NCBI RefSeq assembly: GCF_018613065.1 | Contig: NZ_JAGGQW010000044.1 | Span: forward strand, 11,163 to 75,162 | Source: Bacillus sp. ISL-7 | Lineage (GTDB): Bacteria > Bacillota > Bacilli > Bacillales_B > DSM-18226 | Direction: 5' to 3' | Length of the DNA: 64,000 bases | Shown: one piece after another, positions 62,677 through 64,000 of the stretch | Numbering within the stretch: position 1 is the first letter of the stretch | Layout: each line of letters opens with the position of its first letter | Notes under the pieces: model-generated | What the model saw: the letters and a program-made list of their open reading frames with translations, nothing else | Database searches by the model: none | Told to the model about the DNA's origin: nothing | Translations under genes and position numbers: made by a program

Positions 62677-62781
62677 TTAGTATCCTCCACCCATGAAGGA
62701 TGCTCCAACGATGATTAAAAGGATGAATAGAACAACAATTAAAGCAAAACTTGTGCCCATTCCGCCGCCTTGGTAGCTCAT
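62677..62781 (-). CDS. yjcZ: YjcZ-family sporulation micropeptide
   Basis: 34 residues: [11 protein letters not shown], a single hydrophobic helix ([18 protein letters not shown]) and the Gly-rich end MGGGY. This is the YjcZ family of tiny Gly-rich membrane proteins made during sporulation in Bacillus. Perfect TAAGGAGGTGAG site 5 bases before ATG 62781. It is too short for standard gene finding. Confidence 0.9.
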   Translation of the reverse strand: MSYQGGGMGTSFALIVVLFILLIIVGASFMGGGY

Positions 62782-63128
62782 GTAAACTCACCTCCTTATT
62801 TAAGAGGTAATACATTTTATTCTAACGGAGATAACTTGAAAGGGACAAGCATGTAATTATTCTTAAAAAGTTGTTCTTTTTTCGTACTTCGAAGAAATTG
62901 TGCATTAGTAGGATAGTCTTTGTTAACTAACGGAGTAAGCAACGTAGAGAATGTGAAGAATTGCACTTAAACTCCCATGAAAATAAAAACTGAAAAAGGG
63001 CATACAAAAATAGACCCAGAAAAGCCAGTTTTTAAAAAAAGGCTGAGCCTCTTGAAGAACTCATATAGGGTTGGCTGGTAATGGATAGTAAAAAACACCC
63101 ATCCTTCTTTGAAATAAATTCTATGTGA
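62782..63128. other. Gap with palindromic-repeat halves
   Basis: No gene. Contains a variant GTTAACTAACGGAGTAAGC (about 62921-62940) and repeat half-copy g (62950-62973). Confidence 0.45.
62950..62973 (+). repeat. Palindromic repeat, left half copy g
   Basis: GAATGTGAAGAATTGCACTT then AAACT, ending in the same CT as the IS110-split copy at 49804; the next bases CCCATGAAAATAAAAACTG resemble the IS110 end at 49805 (ACTATGAAAATTTACTTCTG). Confidence 0.6.
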
Positions 63129-63323
63129 ACTGGCGCAAAAACCAGAAAAAGGATTAATCTCCCATGAGTGCTACCCATAAAGGGTGCGACAGTCGGTGGA
63201 ACACCGTGGTCGTTGGAGTCAGACTAACGAAAGGGCTCAAAGGCACCATAGTTCAAAGACCTTCTTCGCCAGCATTAAAACAGTATAGACTGCCTGAATG
63301 ATTTTCATTCTCTGTGGTGCAGC
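63129..63323 (-). ncRNA. Orphan IS110 bridge-RNA-like segment
   Basis: Aligned over nearly 200 bases with 51186-51382: GGATTAATCT, GAGTGCTACCC, CGTGGTCGTTGGAGTCAGAC, GGCACCATAGTTCA and TTTTCATTCTCTGTGGTG are shared. The hairpin GCTACCC/GGGTGC shows a compensatory change relative to GCTTCCC/GGGAGC. The positions that vary (GGAACA for GGTGCA, CGAAAGGG for CGGATGGG) lie in the presumed guide loops. No transposase is present. Confidence 0.65.
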
Positions 63324-63417
63324 GCCGAACTGGCAGGTTGTACGGGGTTATTGGTTGTTGTGGATAATATTATTTGAAGATGCGAATTCTAACTATAATA
63401 TTATGGGAGTGAGCATC

Positions 63418-63844
63418 ATGAAGAAAATGATTTGTCCTTTTCACCATTTCTTTAATGTTTGTCACAGGAAACTTAACTTATGCTAAACCTCCAGAGCCAA
63501 AGGAAATTAAACCATTTGCAGATGACTGGTATGTCACACCAGAGGATATTATTAGAGATATTATATTTCCATCTATTGATAAAAGAGTGATGAAAGAATA
63601 TCCAGGGAAAGATGCTGCTACTTTTGGCTGGCAGTCACAGAGGATTGTTGGTATTGTTTATAGCAACGATCATTCCTATGATATTTCCGTGAGGCTTCTA
63701 ATTCCTAAGAATAGCAATAGCCCATTGGAATATGCAGAGGACTTGGTTAAAGTAAGAGTATCTCCATCCTGCGACAGCCCCAAAATTAGATGTAGTCATG
63801 GTTTTAAAGTAGAAGTATTAGAGTACAAACATATATCAAGATAA
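63418..63844 (+). pseudogene. Secreted protein of unknown function, frameshift in signal peptide
   Basis: A GGGAGTGAG site precedes ATG 63418 (MKKMI), but one extra T near 63434 shifts the frame; the other frame continues the signal peptide (VLFTISLMFVTGNLTYA) and the mature protein (KPPEPKEIKPFADDWYVTPE, GKDAATFGWQSQRIVGIVYS, VSPSCDSPKIRCSHGFKVEV) to 63844. Total about 142 residues with two Cys. Family not recognised with confidence. Either recent inactivation or a sequencing error. Confidence 0.7.
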
Positions 63845-63896
63845 GAACGCGAAGAGGTGTTGCCTTTAATTGGCTGCACCTTATTTAGATTGACCT

Positions 63897-63930
63897 TCTT
63901 CAACTAAAGGGGCAGTTTAGTGGAAGAATG
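63897..63930 (+). repeat. Dispersed palindromic repeat, copy h
   Basis: CTTCAACTAAAGGGGC and AGTTTAGTGGAAG, a nearly complete palindrome showing the full symmetry of the unit. Confidence 0.7.
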
Positions 63931-63978
63931 ATTTTTTTTAAAATTAAAATGCCCGACCGATTGGGAAGGGCATTTAAT

Positions 63979-64000
63979 TTATTTTTCTTTTGCAATTTCT
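63979..64000 (-). CDS. DUF3231 family protein, 3' end at window edge
   Basis: Only the stop and the last codons (...IAKEK) are in the window. 63912-64000 is identical to 47092-47180, including the terminator and these codons of the DUF3231 gene at 47159, so a near-identical second copy of that gene probably continues to the right. Confidence 0.6.

Overview
The window is AT-rich, low-GC DNA from a spore-forming Bacillaceae bacterium (Peribacillus/Neobacillus/Bacillus-like). This rests on strong AGGAGG ribosome-binding sites with many TTG and GTG starts, a YjcZ-type sporulation micropeptide, three DUF3231 loci plus the 3' end of a fourth, RNase J, CBO0543-like membrane proteins, a phenylalanine dehydrogenase closest to the Bacillus badius type, and Bacillus IS families. 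I cannot name a species. Much of the window is mosaic: a chromosomal metabolic part (about 0.7-30.7 kb) scarred by IS elements and gene remnants, then a tRNA-borne integrated island (33.3-54.9 kb) followed by a second, related element.

Region by region. 0-0.6 kb: remnants of a tyrosine integrase and a glutamate-1-semialdehyde-aminomutase-like aminotransferase. 0.8-8.1 kb: an aromatic or branched amino-acid catabolic cluster with a divergent Lrp/AsnC regulator, phenylalanine dehydrogenase, E1alpha, E1beta and E2 of a 2-oxoacid dehydrogenase, and an APC permease; there is no E3. 8.1-13 kb: gene scraps, a frameshifted IS1182-type copy, an IS21 remnant, an intact IS6-type element and a resolvase remnant. 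13.2-15 kb: a membrane protein and a broken DUF3231 gene. 15.6-23.6 kb: two SulP anion transporters, a universal stress protein, an OxlT-like MFS transporter, a broken Na+/H+ antiporter and an RNase J. 24-27.9 kb: membrane protein, lipoprotein, and a decayed sulfur-type operon (acyl-CoA dehydrogenase scrap plus amino-acid ABC transporter, second permease truncated). 27.9-30.7 kb: a self-contained ArsR / Old Yellow Enzyme / MFS cassette whose three promoters share one operator sequence. 30.7-32.9 kb: an intact tyrosine recombinase, a diverged 3' copy of it, and a truncated IS1182 copy.

33.28 kb holds a tRNA-Leu(CAA). A 57-bp direct repeat of its 3' part recurs at 54.80-54.85 kb, so about 21.5 kb looks like an element integrated in the tRNA. 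It carries an integrase broken by an in-frame TGA, small membrane proteins, an SOS-type YolD, an EVE-like/HNH nuclease, an XRE repressor and a BRO/KilAC antirepressor, a P-loop helicase-like ATPase, a serine recombinase, two DUF3231 genes, a GMC oxidoreductase, two copies of a beta-rich surface-like protein with a poly-His/Ser/Asp tail, an IS110 element and a GIY-YIG nuclease. A second element starts right after the repeat with a paralogous integrase, a third surface-like gene and a frameshifted second yolD; its far end is not visible. 58-62.4 kb adds two more tyrosine recombinases and a plasmid-type HTH protein.

The most unusual content is noncoding: (i) two copies, about 12 kb apart, of a conserved block that folds with compensatory and wobble changes inside large gene-free gaps, which looks like a large structured RNA; (ii) six copies of an approximately 110-bp element confined to 43.9-54.6 kb; (iii) a dispersed palindromic repeat that is the target of an IS110 element whose presumed bridge RNA matches the target; (iv) an orphan copy of that IS110 bridge-RNA region at 63.1 kb; and (v) a C-terminal His/Asp/Ser tail shared by the GMC oxidoreductase and the three surface-like proteins.
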